Below, one piece after another: positions 62,627-64,000 of a stretch of DNA of 64,000 nucleotides. The DNA lies in assembly GCF_949298305.1 (NCBI RefSeq), contig NZ_CASFWU010000010.1, positions 16,454 to 80,453 on the forward strand, in the 5' to 3' direction. Made by a program: the position numbers and the translations under genes. This stretch comes from an uncultured Bacteroides sp. GTDB taxonomy: Bacteria > Bacteroidota > Bacteroidia > Bacteroidales > Bacteroidaceae. Positions within the stretch are counted from its first letter, which is position 1. Every line of letters starts with the position of its first letter. The notes below the pieces were generated by a model. That model did not search any database and was not told the origin of the DNA. It was given only the letters and a program-made list of their open reading frames with translations.

Positions 62627-62920
62627 TTATTCATTCAGCAAGGCGATGCATTTATCGACTTCACGCACTAATTTGGACAATCTCAGCTTCGTCTCTTTCA
62701 CTCCGCTGTCGTTAAGGCTGATTGTCGTAGCTGTTTTTAGGTTCGTGTAGTTCTGCTCCAGTTCTTTGTAGTCGGCCAGCAACTTTTCGCATTCTTCTTC
62801 CTTGGCTTCGAGATGGAGCTTCAGGTCGGCATATTCGCGTTTCAATTCATCGTGCAGATGGATTAAATGCCGCAGCCTTGCTTCAAAGTTACTTAATAGC
62901 CTCTTTTCTTCGTCTGTCAT
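62627..62920 (-). CDS. Coiled-coil protein preceding zapA (ZapB-like)
   Basis: 97 residues, almost entirely coiled coil (LIHLHDELKREYADLKLHLE through LADYKELEQNYTNLKTATTI). Its position directly before zapA, and its size, suggest a division-associated partner, but sequence alone does not prove ZapB identity. ATG 62920 (MTDEEKRLLSNFEARL) was chosen; the ATG at 62941 lies in the -7 box. Confidence 0.75.
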   Translation of the reverse strand: MTDEEKRLLSNFEARLRHLIHLHDELKREYADLKLHLEAKEEECEKLLADYKELEQNYTNLKTATTISLNDSGVKETKLRLSKLVREVDKCIALLNE

Positions 62921-62940
62921 TACTACACTCAAATTGTACA

Positions 62941-62970
62941 CAAAAATACAATTTACTCGGATATTACAAA
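62941..62970 (-). promoter_or_regulatory. Promoter of the coiled-coil/zapA unit
   Basis: On the minus strand TTTG (62970-62967), 18 bp, TATTTTTG (62948-62941). The predicted transcription start is about 15 nt before the chosen start codon. Confidence 0.7.
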
Positions 62971-63382
62971 AACTTTTCGGGAAAAATCGGGCCCGGCTCC
63001 CCTTTTTTTCTTCTTTTTGCTACTTTGTGTCCTGTTTTGTCTCCATTCAGAGGGTAAAAACACTTTTTTCTTGCCTTTCCGGCTTCCCTTTCGGGCAGGT
63101 CTGGAAGAAACGGGTTGTCTTTCTGCTTTGACATTCTGTTCCTGCGGCTGCCTATTCTCTGTCTGGATGTAGTCGGATTCGCCTGGGGGCTTCCGGACAA
63201 GAGAGGCCGGCGGCGGTGTTATGGGGCTTTGTGGAGTTTGACGTTTGTCAGGAATGTTGGCGGATTGCTTGCAAAAAGTTTTCATAAAGGCTTTTTGGCT
63301 GACACGGGCTTTCTGCAAAACGCGCGAAATAGAAGCCGGAAAGGCGCTTTTCGGGTGTTTGGAGCGGCCACCGTGCAAGCTC

Positions 63383-63470
63383 CGTCCGTCCACAATGCTT
63401 GTTCTGTCCGGGCAGAATGCTTGTTCGGAGCACGCAGAATGCTTGTTCGGAGCGTCCAAAAGCCTTGTTC
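63383..63470. repeat. Tandem array of four 22-bp units (array H), paralogue of array D
   Basis: Units CGTCCGTCCACAATGCTTGT.., TGTCCGGGCAGAATGCTTGT.., GGAGCACGCAGAATGCTTGT.. and GGAGCGTCCAAAAGCCTTGT.. at 22-bp steps. The first is identical to the core unit of array D. Flanks (about 63240-63720) share TTGCAAAAAGTT, CTCTCTTTCAAATGTAAGGA and AGGAAAGTCAAAGTGTCA with the 40-kb locus. I see no supported gene in 62971-63868. Confidence 0.85.
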
Positions 63471-63868
63471 CGGCCTTCCAAAAGGGCAGTTGGCCCTTCC
63501 AAAGTGGCTTTTGGGAGCGGAAAAGAGGGTATTTTCCGTTTTCGGAAGCCGTTTCGTTCTCTCTTTCAAATGTAAGGATTTCGCTATTGTCCTATCATAA
63601 AGTCGGTTACGTATTTTCTTCTCCGTTTTTTTTGTCCAAGTCCGGCGGAAGGCCGAAAGAACGGATTCTCAGGCATTAGGAAAGTCAAAGTGTCAGAATG
63701 TAATAAAGTGGCTAATGGATTTGCTATGGGAAATATTCCTTTATGATTCTATCGGTTTTAATTTCCAACGGAGTACAGCGAAGTGAAACTTCTATAACTT
63801 CTTAATTAGTGGAAGAATATTAAATCCTGAACTTAAAATATTACTGGTGCGATAAAATCGCATTGGTT

Positions 63869-64000
63869 TTAAATATCACCAAATAACGAGAGTTCTTTGA
63901 TATTTTGGTTTGAAATGATTGATGAGTCTTGCTTTGTTATCAACGACCGCAGGTCTGTTCTTTCCAACGCGGATATTCTAATCAGGGTAGCCACCTCGGT
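63869..64000 (-). CDS. C-terminal 43 residues of an unidentified protein (partial, AT-rich)
   Basis: Open on the minus strand from the window edge to TAA at 63871-63869, ending IKELSLFGDI. The visible stretch (ALERTDLRSLITKQDSS and on) has ordinary amino-acid composition for a real protein but a much lower GC content than neighbouring genes, suggesting horizontal origin. The family cannot be told from this fragment. Confidence 0.45.
   Translation of the reverse strand, partial: TEVATLIRISALERTDLRSLITKQDSSIISNQNIKELSLFGDI

Noticed and set aside
62953..63459. 168-codon minus-strand frame, lysine-rich C-terminus
   Set aside because: Its first third is array H and the rest is low-complexity basic sequence overlapping the promoter of the coiled-coil/zapA unit. 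No conserved motif seen.
1..64000. tRNA, rRNA, insertion sequences, integrases
   Set aside because: I looked for cloverleaf-like segments, transposase-like ORFs and integrase motifs and found none I could support.

Overview
The window looks like chromosomal DNA of a gut Bacteroides or close Bacteroidaceae relative. Three things point there. Promoters carry the Bacteroidetes -33/-7 signature (TTTG, about 19 bp, TAnnTTTG) rather than -35/-10 boxes. The gene families are typical of the phylum: DUF3667, HU-related histone-like proteins, BACON metalloprotease, 6-bladed beta-propeller lipoprotein, receiver/PPDK fusion, PPi-dependent PFK. Intergenic regions are full of palindromic repeats. Genes are GC-rich, except for the AT-rich last ~300 bp. 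I see no rRNA, tRNA, CRISPR array, insertion sequence or SusC/SusD pair. The species cannot be named from the sequence alone.

Layout. 0-1.2 kb: minus-strand operon (small conserved protein, acyltransferase, nitrilase cut by the window edge). 1.4-7.5 kb: complete RND efflux operon (adaptor, pump, outer-membrane factor) with promoter and terminator. 7.8-11.3 kb: HU-like protein and two tandem DUF3667 membrane proteins. 11.4-18.4 kb: PPi-phosphofructokinase, GH25 lysozyme, PrmA, a Trp/Tyr/Gly-rich exported protein and a FadL/OmpP1-like porin. 18.4-19.8 kb: 1.35 kb of non-coding repeats. 19.8-23.2 kb: two translationally coupled GH43 glycosidases. 23.4-33 kb: lipase, MacB/FtsX ABC transporter (permease frameshifted), beta-propeller lipoprotein, and an NtrC-type regulator (broken by a stop and a deletion) next to an intact histidine kinase. 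33-39.8 kb: PiT-type phosphate transporter, AAA-ATPase/PD-(D/E)XK protein, polyphosphate kinase, metallophosphatase. 39.8-41.4 kb: intergenic block with two copies of a probable small RNA gene flanking a tandem-repeat element. 41.4-50 kb: rfbA/rfbB, menA, phosphoesterase lipoprotein, receiver/PPDK fusion, glycosyltransferase. 50-59.6 kb: BACON metalloprotease, YccF protein, a 42-residue protein, a membrane-bound LytTR regulator beside a TonB-dependent-receptor-like protein, DUF2141 and a transglutaminase lipoprotein. 59.8-62.9 kb: cutC, and the ZapB-like/zapA/rny cluster. The right edge is repeat-rich and ends in an AT-rich partial gene.

The most unusual signal is intergenic. Nine separate loci each hold a short array of three to seven units with a period of 21-23 bp, each unit built around a short palindrome. 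The unit sequence differs at almost every locus (two loci, 23 kb apart, share it), and at three loci inverted repeats flank the array. I cannot match this common architecture to a family I can name. Other notable points are the duplicated small RNA gene, REP-type repeats that have become part of two coding sequences, a 21-bp-spaced direct repeat between the LytTR gene and the receptor gene, and the two damaged genes in the ABC/two-component cluster.
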